Positions 37,281-45,081 of a stretch of DNA of 49,345 nt are shown piece by piece (the stretch's first letter is position 1; each line of letters begins with the position of its first letter). Location of the stretch: contig VHBP01000012.1 of the NCBI GenBank assembly GCA_016871915.1, positions 1-49,345 of the forward strand, given 5' to 3'. Made by a program: the position numbers and the translations under genes. Origin of the DNA: Gemmatimonadota bacterium. Lineage in GTDB: Bacteria; Gemmatimonadota; Gemmatimonadetes; Gemmatimonadales; Gemmatimonadaceae. The notes under the pieces are model-generated. The model did no database searches. It was not told the origin of the DNA and saw only the letters and a list, made by a program, of their open reading frames with translations.

Positions 37281-37343
37281 AGGGACCAGGTGAGAGGGAC
37301 CAGGGGTCAGGGTCCTGTTCCCTGATCCCTGGTCCCTGACCCC
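37281..37343. repeat. Tandem 7-nt repeat array with inverted halves
   Basis: Nine units of 7 nt: AGGGACC, AGGTGAG, AGGGACC, AGGGGTC, AGGGTCC, TGTTCCC, TGATCCC, TGGTCCC, TGACCCC. The first half is nearly the reverse complement of the second, giving a long hairpin (37295-37312 with 37320-37337). The array lies between the divergent promoters of metF and the secreted small protein. It is directly followed by a perfect palindrome CTGATATCAG (37344-37353). The rest of the 391-nt gap between the two gene starts holds the SAM-II leader and, from 37354 to 37518, nothing that I recognise. Confidence 0.85.
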
Positions 37344-37518
37344 CTGATATCAGAGTGCGCCCCGAATCGATGGGAGGTGCGTCGAATCGGTGATGGCGGG
37401 CTCGGGTCTACCCGACAACCTCCCCCGTCGCCCGCGGACTGGACGCGCCTCCCCCTCCGCGGCTGTGGACCTCTCCCGGTTGGACCGACCCTCACTCACC
37501 TCCCATCTGGAGTACCGT

Positions 37519-37788
37519 ATGACCCAGATCCTCGCTCGCCGGCGTGCCATTCGCGCCGCCCTCTTCCTCCCCATGGTCTCGGGGCCGCTGCTCGCGCAGA
37601 GCTCCGGAACCACCGCGCCATCGACCCCCACCGAGGTCGTCGTCCAGTGCCTCAATGCCGCGGCGACCGCCTTCGTGCAGTGCCTCACCGACCTGCCGTG
37701 GTACGCCGAGGGGCTCTGCTACAGCAAGTACGCCGCCGACGGGATCCTCTGTGCCCCGTCGACGCTCCTCAAGTTCATGATGGCCTGA
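37519..37788 (+). CDS. Small secreted protein with four evenly spaced cysteines
   Basis: An 89-residue frame from ATG 37519 with GGAG 6 nt upstream. A signal peptide (R-R-R-A-I-R-A-A-L-F-L-P... ending L-L-A-Q) leaves a mature part of about 60 residues. Its cysteines at 44, 55, 67 and 78 are spaced C-X10-C-X11-C-X10-C, as in small helical disulfide proteins. I do not recognise the family. The stop codon overlaps the start of an ABC ATPase gene (TGATG), so the two are translated together. It could be an exported peptide or a periplasmic accessory of the transporter. Confidence 0.65.
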   Translation: MTQILARRRAIRAALFLPMVSGPLLAQSSGTTAPSTPTEVVVQCLNAAATAFVQCLTDLPWYAEGLCYSKYAADGILCAPSTLLKFMMA

Positions 37789-38516
37789 TGGACACCCTGG
37801 TCGAGGCCCGTGGGGTCCAGCATTCGATCGACACGCGCGCGATCCTCACGGGTCTCGACCTGTCCATCGCGCGAAGGGAAGTGGTTGGGGTGGCTGGACC
37901 GAATGGGGCGGGGAAGTCCACGCTCGGGCGACTCCTCCTCGGGTTCCTCTCCCCGACCTCGGGGACGATCACCATCGGGGGGACCGATCCGATGACCTAT
38001 CGGCGGACCCGCGGGGTGGGGTTCCCCCATGAGGATGCTGGACGGGGGTGGGAGTATGCGACGCCCCGTGCCCTGCTCGCCCTGCATGTCGATGATCTGG
38101 GGGCGCTGACGCGCGACCCCATCTGCCGCACCCTCGGGATCGCGACGCATCTCGATCGACGGGTCGCGACCCTCTCCAAGGGACAGTGGCGCGCCTGTCA
38201 GCTCGCGATGGTGCTCCTCCCGCGCACCGCGTTCCTCCTCCTCGACGAGCCGGAGGCAGGACTCGATCCCGGCGCACAGGGACGTCTCCACGAGGCAATC
38301 GCGATGCGTGCGGCGGCGGGGGCGGCGATCCTCTTCCTGTCGCATCACCTCGATTCCCTCGCGACCGTCACGCAGCGGATCCACCTCCTCGTGCGCGGGG
38401 GGTTCCACGATCGGATCGATCCCACCGAGATGAGTCTCGCCGCCTTGCGCCTGCGGTATATGCGCGGGGTCGATGCGGTGCTCGCGAACCAACTGATGCG
38501 CGGGAGGGCCGCCTGA
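37788..38516 (+). CDS. ABC transporter ATP-binding protein
   Basis: A 242-residue ATPase subunit. Walker A is G-P-N-G-A-G-K-S-T (37-45), the signature is L-S-K-G-Q (129-133) instead of LSGGQ, Walker B is L-L-L-D-E-P (150-155) and the switch His is at 186 (L-S-H-H). The Q-loop position seems to hold His81 (G-F-P-H-E), which is uncommon. It starts with a TGATG overlap after the small Cys-protein and ends with the same overlap before the permease gene. It resembles ABC-2 type exporter subunits. Confidence 0.88.
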   Translation: MDTLVEARGVQHSIDTRAILTGLDLSIARREVVGVAGPNGAGKSTLGRLLLGFLSPTSGTITIGGTDPMTYRRTRGVGFPHEDAGRGWEYATPRALLALHVDDLGALTRDPICRTLGIATHLDRRVATLSKGQWRACQLAMVLLPRTAFLLLDEPEAGLDPGAQGRLHEAIAMRAAAGAAILFLSHHLDSLATVTQRIHLLVRGGFHDRIDPTEMSLAALRLRYMRGVDAVLANQLMRGRAA

Positions 38517-39273
38517 TGCTCCCCCATCTCCTCATCCGACTCCCATCGGCCTGGCGCGCGCCCGCTATCCTGCTCGCCACCTGGCGGCGCTGGGGTTCGA
38601 TGCTCGCGGCCTGTCTCGCGAGCGTCGTGCTCCTCGCGAGCATCGATGGCACGCGCGCCGAGCTCGTGATGGCGATCCTCCTGTATGCGCCCCCCATCCT
38701 CGCCCTGATGGTGATGGGTGGGGTCTTTGCCCATTGGCGTCGCGCCTCCGTCTGGACGACGATCGCCCAACGCGCGGGGGCGGGGCTCGCCGACGGATGG
38801 CGCCTCCTCGGGCTCGCGGCGGCTCTCCACCTCCTGCTCCTCCTCCCGATCGCGGGGCTCGCACTCCAGAACATGCCCCTGCCACCGCCGGCAGCCGACG
38901 TCCCGCACGCCGTCGAGCGGGCCGCCGTCTTCGTCTCGGCCTGGGGATCATCTCCTTCCTCACCGTCGCGACGGTCGCCGTCCTCGCGCGACGCGGGGTC
39001 GCGGGACTCATGATCGGCTGGATGGCGGTCCCGGCGGTGCTCGCCTTCGCCGGTCCGGTGATGGGTCTGGAGAAGGAGGTCACTGAATCCCTCGCCTACC
39101 TGGCGCCCCCCTTCCATGCGGCGGCCCGTCTGCACGATGTGCTGATGGGGGAGAGCGCCGACCTCACGCGGCGCGTGGTCACGCATCTCCTCACCTTCCC
39201 GATCCTGTGTGCGGGGCTCATCACCCTCGGGCTGCAGCGATTGGTCGACGCCCCGACCGAGGTCGATCCCTAA
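38516..39273 (+). pseudogene. ABC-2-like permease, interrupted by one -1 frameshift
   Basis: Starts at ATG 38516 in a TGATG overlap with the ATPase gene. The first 142 residues contain two to three hydrophobic helices (for example V-M-A-I-L-L-Y-A-P-P-I-L-A-L-M-V). Around 38939-38947 the coding continues in the -1 frame: L-G-I-I-S-F-L-T-V-A-T-V-A-V-L-A and further helices to the TAA at 39271-39273. The joined protein would have about 252 residues and six helices. One C missing from GCCCTG explains the break. It is probably the membrane subunit for the ATPase upstream. Confidence 0.72.
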
Positions 39274-39490
39274 CCACTCCGGAAGCATCCGCTGCCGTGG
39301 TGCGCGCTCAGGTCACCGCGCGGCCGAGGACGGTCAGGAGCGGGGCGGGGGAATCCACAGGGGAATTGTGACGGGAGAGGGGGCCGCAGAGGTAGTGTGG
39401 GGTGTGACGGCTGGCACGTCGACGGTCGGAGCGGTGGTGGTCCCATGGCGCGGGACGCGGAGGGCTGGTCATACTCCCGAGACCGCGCCT

Positions 39491-40051
39491 ATGTCGTCCT
39501 CGTCCCCCTCCTCCCCGATCGACCCCTCGCTGCCGTTGCGGGCGAAGGCGGGCGACCGCCAGGCCTTCGCGCAGTTGGTCGAGCTCTGCTATCCGCGGTC
39601 GCTCCGGTTCGCCCTCCACATGGTGGGGAACCGGGAAGATGCGGAGGAGGCGGTGCAGGACACTTTCGTCCGGGTGTATCACCACTTGGGCCAGTTCCGG
39701 GACGATGGGCGGTTCGAGCCCTGGCTCTTCCGGATCCTGGCGAATCGGTGTCGGACGGTGTTGGCGAAACGGCGGCGGCATGCGGAGGTGATCCAGTACG
39801 GCGACGTGCCGGATCATGATGCGCCGACGGCGGTGGATGGGCTGGATTGGATGGAGGAGATCCACAAGGTGTTGGCGACGCTCCCGGTGGAGCAGCGCGA
39901 GGCCTTCCTCCTCCACCACGTGGAGGAGTTGGCGTACGAGGAGATCGCCGCGGTGACGGGGGTCAAACTCAGTGCGCTGCGAATGCGAGTCAAACGGGCA
40001 TGCGATGTGTTGCGCGTGCGCCTTGCCGAGGTGAGACGGGATGATCGATGA
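39491..40051 (+). CDS. RNA polymerase ECF-type sigma factor (second)
   Basis: A 186-residue sigma factor with region 2 (about 18-85; R-E-D-A-E-E-A-V-Q-D-T-F-V-R-V-Y and W-L-F-R-I-L-A-N-R-C) and region 4 (about 120-175; L-P-V-E-Q-R-E-A-F-L-L and E-E-I-A-A-V-T-G-V-K-L-S-A-L-R). The ATG at 39491 is the first that starts the domain properly, but no strong ribosome-binding site precedes it. The 217-nt gap upstream (39274-39490) contains no gene that I can support; it presumably holds the promoter. The next gene overlaps by 11 nt and seems to be its membrane regulator. Confidence 0.92.
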   Translation: MSSSSPSSPIDPSLPLRAKAGDRQAFAQLVELCYPRSLRFALHMVGNREDAEEAVQDTFVRVYHHLGQFRDDGRFEPWLFRILANRCRTVLAKRRRHAEVIQYGDVPDHDAPTAVDGLDWMEEIHKVLATLPVEQREAFLLHHVEELAYEEIAAVTGVKLSALRMRVKRACDVLRVRLAEVRRDDR

Positions 40052-40631
40052 ACGAGATGCGGTGATCGAGACGGTGCGCGGGCGATTGCGCGCCTCGGTC
40101 GCAGACCAGGCGGACCCACGGGCGGTGGCGCGGATCCTCTCCGCGGCCTTCGCCGCGCCGGCGCCATCGCGCTGGCGGCGGTGGCTCGACGCGTGGCACC
40201 TTCCCGTGATGTCGCGCGTGGGAGCGGCCGTGGTCGCGGTGATCGCGCTCGCGGCGGGATTCGTCGCGCGCGGGGTGTTGCCGAACCGCGCGCCCGTCGA
40301 CCCGATGGCGGTGACGGGGGAGTTCCCGATCCCGGTGACGCCGGCGTCGGATCCGCGCGCCGGTGCGGTCGCGACGCAGTTCGTCTTCGAGGCACCAGCC
40401 GCGCAGGCGGTCGCGCTCGTCGGTGACTTCAACCGGTGGGTGCCGACCGCGGCCCCCCTCGTGCGGCTCCCATCCGGGGTCTGGACGGTCACGGTGCCGC
40501 TGATGCCGGGGCGTCATGTCTACGCCTTCCTCGTCGATGGCGCACGCCTCGAGGCCGATCCGCGGGCCGCTACGGTCGTCGACGCCGACTACGGCCGACC
40601 GAGCTCCGTCGTGATGGTGCCGGGCCGATGA
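40041..40631 (+). CDS. Membrane anti-sigma-like protein with periplasmic CBM48/glycogen-binding-like domain
   Basis: A 196-residue protein. The N-terminal 55 residues are cytosolic and helical, in the place expected for an anti-sigma domain. One membrane helix (about 58-77) follows, then an E-set domain (about 112-180): V-A-L-V-G-D-F-N-R-W, G-V-W-T-V-T-V-P-L and Y-A-F-L-V-D-G, ending in a D-P motif. This is the AMPK/isoamylase-N pattern that binds glucans in other proteins. It overlaps the sigma gene by 11 nt. A role as a sugar-sensing regulator of the sigma factor is inferred. Confidence 0.72.
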   Translation: MIDERDAVIETVRGRLRASVADQADPRAVARILSAAFAAPAPSRWRRWLDAWHLPVMSRVGAAVVAVIALAAGFVARGVLPNRAPVDPMAVTGEFPIPVTPASDPRAGAVATQFVFEAPAAQAVALVGDFNRWVPTAAPLVRLPSGVWTVTVPLMPGRHVYAFLVDGARLEADPRAATVVDADYGRPSSVVMVPGR

Positions 40632-41308
40632 TGCCGACCCTTTCATCTCACATGCGCGCGGCGGGCGTCGCGCTCGTCGGACTGATGTGCGGTGCGCCGC
40701 TCGTCGTCACCGCGCCCCACGCGCAGGCGCCGTCACAGGCGATCGCCCTTGCGATCCCTGACGCCAAGGCCCGACAAGCGGTCGAGCGTGAGATCGCGCG
40801 CGCCGTGAGTCGCGGACTTCCTTCGGCGCCTCTCGTCGCGAAGGCCATGGAAGGGATTACCAAGCAGGCGGCCCCCGACCGCATCCGCTCCGCCGTCGCC
40901 GCGCAGGCGCAGCGACTGGAGCAGGCGCGTGGGCTCCTCGGTCCGACCCCCTCCGAGGCGGAGCTCGTCTCAGGCGCCGAGGCGCTCGCGGCCGGGATCC
41001 CGACGGCGATGCTCAAGCAGGTGCGTGCGGCGTGGCCCGCGCAGTCGGTGGTGATGCCGCTCGATGTGCTCACGGAGCTCGTGGCGCGCGGCGTGCCGCC
41101 CAAGCAGGCGCTCGAGCGCGTCGTCACGCTCATGCGTCGTGGCGCGACCCCGGTGCAGATCGCGGGGCTCGGCGCGGCGGTGCAGGCCGATGTCGCGGCG
41201 GGACTCGCCCCCGATGCCGCGCTCGAGGTGCGCGCGCGCGGCGTGATGTCGCTCCTCCCGTCGCCCGCCGCGGCGGCGGCCCTCGCCCCGAGCGGTCGCC
41301 GCCCGTAA
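40628..41308 (+). CDS. Secreted Ala-rich helical protein of unknown function
   Basis: A 226-residue product with a signal peptide (A-A-G-V-A-L-V-G-L-M-C-G... H-A-Q-A). The mature part is helical with repeated patterns such as R-G-L-P-S-A-P-L, A-G-I-P-T-A-M-L, R-G-V-P-P-K-Q-A-L, R-G-A-T-P-V-Q-I and A-G-L-A-P-D-A-A-L, spaced by about 30 to 40 residues. I do not recognise a family. It overlaps the CBM48 membrane gene by 4 nt and so belongs to the sigma-factor operon. A periplasmic role is likely. Confidence 0.6.
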   Translation: MMPTLSSHMRAAGVALVGLMCGAPLVVTAPHAQAPSQAIALAIPDAKARQAVEREIARAVSRGLPSAPLVAKAMEGITKQAAPDRIRSAVAAQAQRLEQARGLLGPTPSEAELVSGAEALAAGIPTAMLKQVRAAWPAQSVVMPLDVLTELVARGVPPKQALERVVTLMRRGATPVQIAGLGAAVQADVAAGLAPDAALEVRARGVMSLLPSPAAAAALAPSGRRP

Positions 41309-41402
41309 CGCGTTCGCGGACCGTGGCGAGTGCGCCACGGACATTACGATGCGGCGGTGAGGGAGGGAGGCGTATCCGCGCTCGCCGGGGTACCTTCGAA
41401 TC

Positions 41403-42596
41403 ATGCCGCGCCGTGGTCCCCCCCTCGCGCTCGCCGCGCTCGTCCTCTTCGGGCGAGTTGTGGGCGCGCAGAGTGATCCGGTGCTCCGTCTCGACGCTGG
41501 ACTCGCGACCATCCAGCAGCCCGCGATCGGCACGGTGCGCGGACGCGAGACCTCCGATGCCGCGCTCCTCGCCGCCTTCTGGCGACGCCCCCTCGAGCGA
41601 TCGACCCTCCTCGCGAGCGGGAACCTCACCTACGCGCGCGATTCGCTCGCCGCGATCCAAGGGGTCGCCGTCCTCTCGACCCCCTGGCGTCGTGAGCCGA
41701 ATCTGCGCACCGATGTCGGCGTCGCGGGGGCGAGCTTCTCGTTGCGGAGCGCCGGGACCGGTGGGAATACCAATGCCTTCGTGCGACAACACGTCGTGCG
41801 CACCGATGATGGCGGGTGGGTCGGTGGGGCGATGGGTCGCACGCGCCGCGATGGCGTGCCCAGCGCGACGACCTCCACCGACCTCGGGCTCTGGCGGCGC
41901 TGGCGATTCCTCTATGGCAGCGCCTCGGTCGCCTATCAGCACTCCACCGACTGGCTCCTCCTCTACACCGCAGGCGACCTCGATGCGCGAGCGGAGGCCG
42001 ACTACGATCTCGTCGATCTGCAGTTCGTGCTGCAGGCGCGGGGTGGACCGCACGATCTGACCCTCTCGTGGACGCGACGTCGGGTCTTTGCCGACGGCCC
42101 CATCTCGCTTCCGGCGCTCCAAGGGAGCGGCACCTTCCAGCTGACCGATCGCGTGGCCCTCCTCGCGACCGTGGGGCGCCAACTCGCTGACCCGATGCGC
42201 GGACTCCCGCAGGCCGATCTCGCGATGGCCGCGGTGCGCGTAAGTCTCGGTCCCCAGCCCCTCCCGGTCATGCCGCGTGCCGTGATCGCCGAGGCGCTCG
42301 TGCACACGGAGGTCGGGACCGACTCGAGTGGTGCGACGATGACGCCGCGCGCGATCCTCGAGATCCGCGTCGAGGCGAGCGATACCGCCGCGGTCACCGT
42401 CGCCGGCTCCTTCTCGCAGTGGGAACCGATCCCCCTTCGATGGGAGGAGGGGGTCTGGATCGCACGCGCCCCGATCGAGCGCGGCACACATCGGCTCGGG
42501 GTCCGCGTAGGGAACGGGCCCTGGCGCGCCCCGCGGAATCTGGCCCGCGTCCGCGACGGCTTCGGCGGCGAGTCGGGACTCTTGGTGGTACCTTAG
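41403..42596 (+). CDS. Beta-rich envelope protein with C-terminal CBM48/glycogen-binding-like domain
   Basis: A 397-residue protein with signal peptide (V-V-G-A-Q). Residues about 25-300 show alternating polar/hydrophobic strands and aromatic ends (for example W-R-F-L-Y-G-S-A-S-V-A-Y-Q), as in an outer membrane beta barrel. Residues about 320-392 form an E-set domain like that of the membrane regulator upstream: A-V-T-V-A-G-S-F-S-Q-W, G-V-W-I-A-R-A-P-I and H-R-L-G-V-R-V-G-N-G. It lies 94 nt after the secreted helical protein. Possibly the target of the sigma factor cluster; function unknown. Confidence 0.65.
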   Translation: MPRRGPPLALAALVLFGRVVGAQSDPVLRLDAGLATIQQPAIGTVRGRETSDAALLAAFWRRPLERSTLLASGNLTYARDSLAAIQGVAVLSTPWRREPNLRTDVGVAGASFSLRSAGTGGNTNAFVRQHVVRTDDGGWVGGAMGRTRRDGVPSATTSTDLGLWRRWRFLYGSASVAYQHSTDWLLLYTAGDLDARAEADYDLVDLQFVLQARGGPHDLTLSWTRRRVFADGPISLPALQGSGTFQLTDRVALLATVGRQLADPMRGLPQADLAMAAVRVSLGPQPLPVMPRAVIAEALVHTEVGTDSSGATMTPRAILEIRVEASDTAAVTVAGSFSQWEPIPLRWEEGVWIARAPIERGTHRLGVRVGNGPWRAPRNLARVRDGFGGESGLLVVP

Positions 42597-42601
42597 CGCC
42601 C

Positions 42602-43900
42602 ATGACCACATCCTCGCGTCGTGACTTCCTCACCGGGCTCGCCGGAGCCGGTCTCGCCCTCCCCATGCTCTCCGAGCGCGCCATGGCACAGCTCGTGCGC
42701 GCGAATCTCGTCGCGGGGGACCGATCCCCCTCGGCGCTCGCCGACGACGAGAGCTACTGGTCGCAGATCCAGCGCGCCTTCGACGCCGACCGCGTGATGA
42801 TCAACTTGAACAACGGCGGGATCTCACCGACGCCATCGCATGTGCTCGAGCAGTTGATCCGCGACCTGCGCTTCGTCAACGAGCTCCCCGTCGAGCACAA
42901 CTGGCGGATCCTCGAGCCGCGGATGGAGAGCACGCGTCGCGAACTCGCGCGCGAGTTCGGATGTGACCCCGAGGAGATGGCGATCAACCGCAACGCCTCC
43001 GAAGGGATGGAGACGATGATCCTGGGGCTCGACCTCGCGAAGGGCGACGAGGTCATCGTCACCAATCAGAACTACGGTCGCATGCTCCAGGCCTGGGAGC
43101 AGCGCGAGCGCCGCGATGGCATCGTGCTCAAGCAGGTTGCGTTCCCCGTCCCACTCACCGATCCGCAGTTCCTCGTGAAGGCGATCGCAGCGCAGATCAC
43201 CCCACGCACCAAGGCGATCGAGCTCCCGCATATCACGAATCTCACCGGGCAGATCCTCCCGATCCGCGACATCGTTCGCCTCGCGCGGCCCAAGGGGATC
43301 CCGGTCTTCGTCGACGGGGCGCACGCCTTCGGGCACTTCCCCTTCACGCGCGACGCGCTCGAGTGTGACTACTACGCGACCTCGCTCCACAAGTGGATCC
43401 ATGCGCCGATCGGTGCGGGATTCCTCTCGGTGCGGAAGTCGGAGATCCCGAAGCTCTGGCCCCTCATGGCCGCGCCCAAGACGAAGGACGCCGACATCCG
43501 GAAGTTCGAGGAGTTCGGCACCCACCCGCAGGCGAACTTCAATGCGGTCTCGATCGCGCTCACCTTCCATCGGGGGATCGGGATCGATCGCAAGGTCGCG
43601 CGGCTCCGCTACCTCCGCGATCGCTGGGCGAAGGCGTTGCTCGCCGAGAGCCCGCGCGTGAAGGTCCTCACCGAACTCGGCCCCGACAAGGCGGGTGCCA
43701 TCTGCATGTTCGATGTCGAGGGGATCGATCCTGGTGCGCTCGGCGGCTGGCTCATGAGCAAGCATCGGATCGTCACCACGCCGATCGTCCACCCCGAGTT
43801 CAAGGGGATCCGCATCACCCCGAGCATCTATACCACGCCGGATGAGCTGGATACCTTCGTCGAGGCGGTGAAGGTCGCCATCAAACGAGGGATCACGTGA
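42602..43900 (+). CDS. Tat-exported class V aminotransferase-fold protein
   Basis: A 432-residue PLP-dependent enzyme of the isopenicillin N epimerase/cysteine desulfurase group. It starts with a twin-arginine signal (S-R-R-D-F-L-T-G-L-A-G-A-G). The PLP Lys is in T-S-L-H-K-W-I-H-A-P, preceded by the cofactor Asp in F-V-D-G-A-H. The conserved N-R-N-A-S-E-G-M motif binds the cofactor phosphate. Export of a folded PLP enzyme fits the Tat route. The substrate is unknown. The start lies 5 nt after the envelope gene, so it may share its transcript; the EVE gene overlaps its end. Confidence 0.88.
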   Translation: MTTSSRRDFLTGLAGAGLALPMLSERAMAQLVRANLVAGDRSPSALADDESYWSQIQRAFDADRVMINLNNGGISPTPSHVLEQLIRDLRFVNELPVEHNWRILEPRMESTRRELAREFGCDPEEMAINRNASEGMETMILGLDLAKGDEVIVTNQNYGRMLQAWEQRERRDGIVLKQVAFPVPLTDPQFLVKAIAAQITPRTKAIELPHITNLTGQILPIRDIVRLARPKGIPVFVDGAHAFGHFPFTRDALECDYYATSLHKWIHAPIGAGFLSVRKSEIPKLWPLMAAPKTKDADIRKFEEFGTHPQANFNAVSIALTFHRGIGIDRKVARLRYLRDRWAKALLAESPRVKVLTELGPDKAGAICMFDVEGIDPGALGGWLMSKHRIVTTPIVHPEFKGIRITPSIYTTPDELDTFVEAVKVAIKRGIT

Positions 43901-44370
43901 GATATTGGCTGGTCAAGTCGGAGCCCGACGTCTTCTCCTTCGCTGACCTGCAGGCGGCGCCGAAGAAGACCACGCATTGGGACGGCGTTCGCAATTATCA
44001 GGCGCGCAACACCCTGCGCGACGAGATGAAGCGGGGGGATCGTTGCTTCTACTATCACTCGAACGCCGAGCCCTCAGGGATCGCAGGGATCTGTGAGGTG
44101 GTGCGTGAGGGGTATCCCGATCATACGGCCTTCGACAAGAAGGACCCGCATTACGATCCCAAGTCGAAGCCCGACGCGCCGACCTGGTACATGGTCGATG
44201 TGAAGGCGGTGAAGGCGTTCCCGCGGCTGATCGCCCTCGGCGAACTGCGCGATGTCGCAGCGCTCAAGGGGATGGTGCTCTTGCAGAAGGGGAGCCGGCT
44301 CAGCGTGCAGCCGGTGACCAAGAAGGAGTGGGAGACGATCTGCGCGATGGCGGGCGTCTCCGCCACCTGA
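43897..44370 (+). CDS. EVE domain-containing protein
   Basis: A 157-residue single-domain protein of the PUA-like EVE family. Characteristic parts: Y-W-L-V-K-S-E-P-D at the start, the W-D-G-V-R-N-Y-Q-A-R-N block, G-D-R-C-F-Y-Y-H-S-N and the later D-A-P-T-W-Y-M-V-D-V. EVE domains bind modified DNA bases or RNA. The GTG start overlaps the preceding stop codon (GTGA). The family is widespread and often found beside unrelated genes, so the neighbour gives little functional information. Confidence 0.93.
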   Translation: MRYWLVKSEPDVFSFADLQAAPKKTTHWDGVRNYQARNTLRDEMKRGDRCFYYHSNAEPSGIAGICEVVREGYPDHTAFDKKDPHYDPKSKPDAPTWYMVDVKAVKAFPRLIALGELRDVAALKGMVLLQKGSRLSVQPVTKKEWETICAMAGVSAT

Positions 44371-44386
44371 CGCGCGTGCGGGAGCG

Positions 44387-44773
44387 CTAGCGGATCACGC
44401 GGATCGGCACGCCGACCTCGAGCCCCTGCCAGGCGCGGTCGGCGGTCCACGCGGTCCCACCCTGATCCTGTCCCGTCGCCAGACAGACGGCGTCGCCGAG
44501 GGAGAGCCCGCGATCACGTGCGGCGGCATGGATCGTGGTGGCGCGCTCGATCATCTCCCCCTCGAACGGCACCACCTCTACCGCAAGTTCGTCGAGGATC
44601 GCCCGCGCCTGGGCCGGCGCGAGTCCTCGGCGCACGAGCACGTTGGCGACCTCGAGGAGGTTCACCGCCGACATCACGGGGAGTGCTCCGGCCGGCAGTG
44701 CCGCGGCCCCGACCTCGCCCGAGAGCATCGCGAGCAGGGCCGAGGCATCGAAGATGTGCGGCCCCTCACTCAC
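44387..44773 (-). CDS. vapC: VapC-type PIN-domain ribonuclease toxin
   Basis: A 128-residue PIN domain. The four acidic residues of the active site are seen: Asp9 (F-D-A-S-A-L-L), Glu41 (N-L-L-E-V-A-N), Asp94 (L-G-D-A-V-C-L-A) and Asp112 (A-W-T-A-D-R-A-W). The start is the GTG at 44773, which overlaps the antitoxin gene by 8 nt (its stop is at 44766-44768). The toxin would cleave RNA when the antitoxin is lost. Confidence 0.9.
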   Translation of the reverse strand: MSEGPHIFDASALLAMLSGEVGAAALPAGALPVMSAVNLLEVANVLVRRGLAPAQARAILDELAVEVVPFEGEMIERATTIHAAARDRGLSLGDAVCLATGQDQGGTAWTADRAWQGLEVGVPIRVIR

Positions 44774-45017
44774 GCCAGAGGCCCTGCTTCCGTTGTGCGA
44801 GCAGCTCGTCCGCGAGCCCGGCGACCCCTGCGGGACCGAGTGCTTCGCGCACCCGAGCATGGGCCGTGGCGGCGCTGGCGCCGAAGGTGCGAAGGACGAT
44901 TGCATCGTCCCGCACCTCGACGGCGAGTTCGGCGCCGGGGGCGAGTCCGAGCGCGCGGCGGGCGCTCGCGGGGAGGACGACACGTCCATTGGCGTCGAGG
45001 CGGGTCTTCTCTGTCAT
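44766..45017 (-). CDS. vapB: AbrB/SpoVT-type antitoxin
   Basis: An 83-residue antitoxin with an AbrB DNA-binding domain at the N terminus (L-D-A-N-G-R-V-V-L-P-A-S-A-R-R-A-L-G-L), and a C-terminal tail (G-L-A-D-E-L-L-A-Q-R-K-Q) that probably covers the toxin. The start ATG at 45017 lies within an inverted repeat that is the likely operator. Translationally coupled to the PIN toxin. Confidence 0.9.
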   Translation of the reverse strand: MTEKTRLDANGRVVLPASARRALGLAPGAELAVEVRDDAIVLRTFGASAATAHARVREALGPAGVAGLADELLAQRKQGLWRE

Positions 45018-45035
45018 ACCAGCAATATATGACAG
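45011..45035 (-). promoter_or_regulatory. Inverted-repeat operator at the antitoxin start
   Basis: Perfect 8-bp arms (CTGTCATA at 45011-45018 and TATGACAG at 45028-45035) separated by 9 nt. The start codon of the antitoxin lies in one arm. Antitoxins of this type usually bind such a palindrome to repress their own operon. Binding is predicted, not shown. Confidence 0.65.
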
Positions 45036-45081
45036 AATCTCGATAGTTGCCATACTAGCCTGTTGTGGTGGGAGGGTGGTC

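Noticed and set aside
39340-39400. ECF-type autoregulatory promoter (GGAATC ...)
   Set aside because: Only a partial -35-like match, and no matching element at the other sigma gene.
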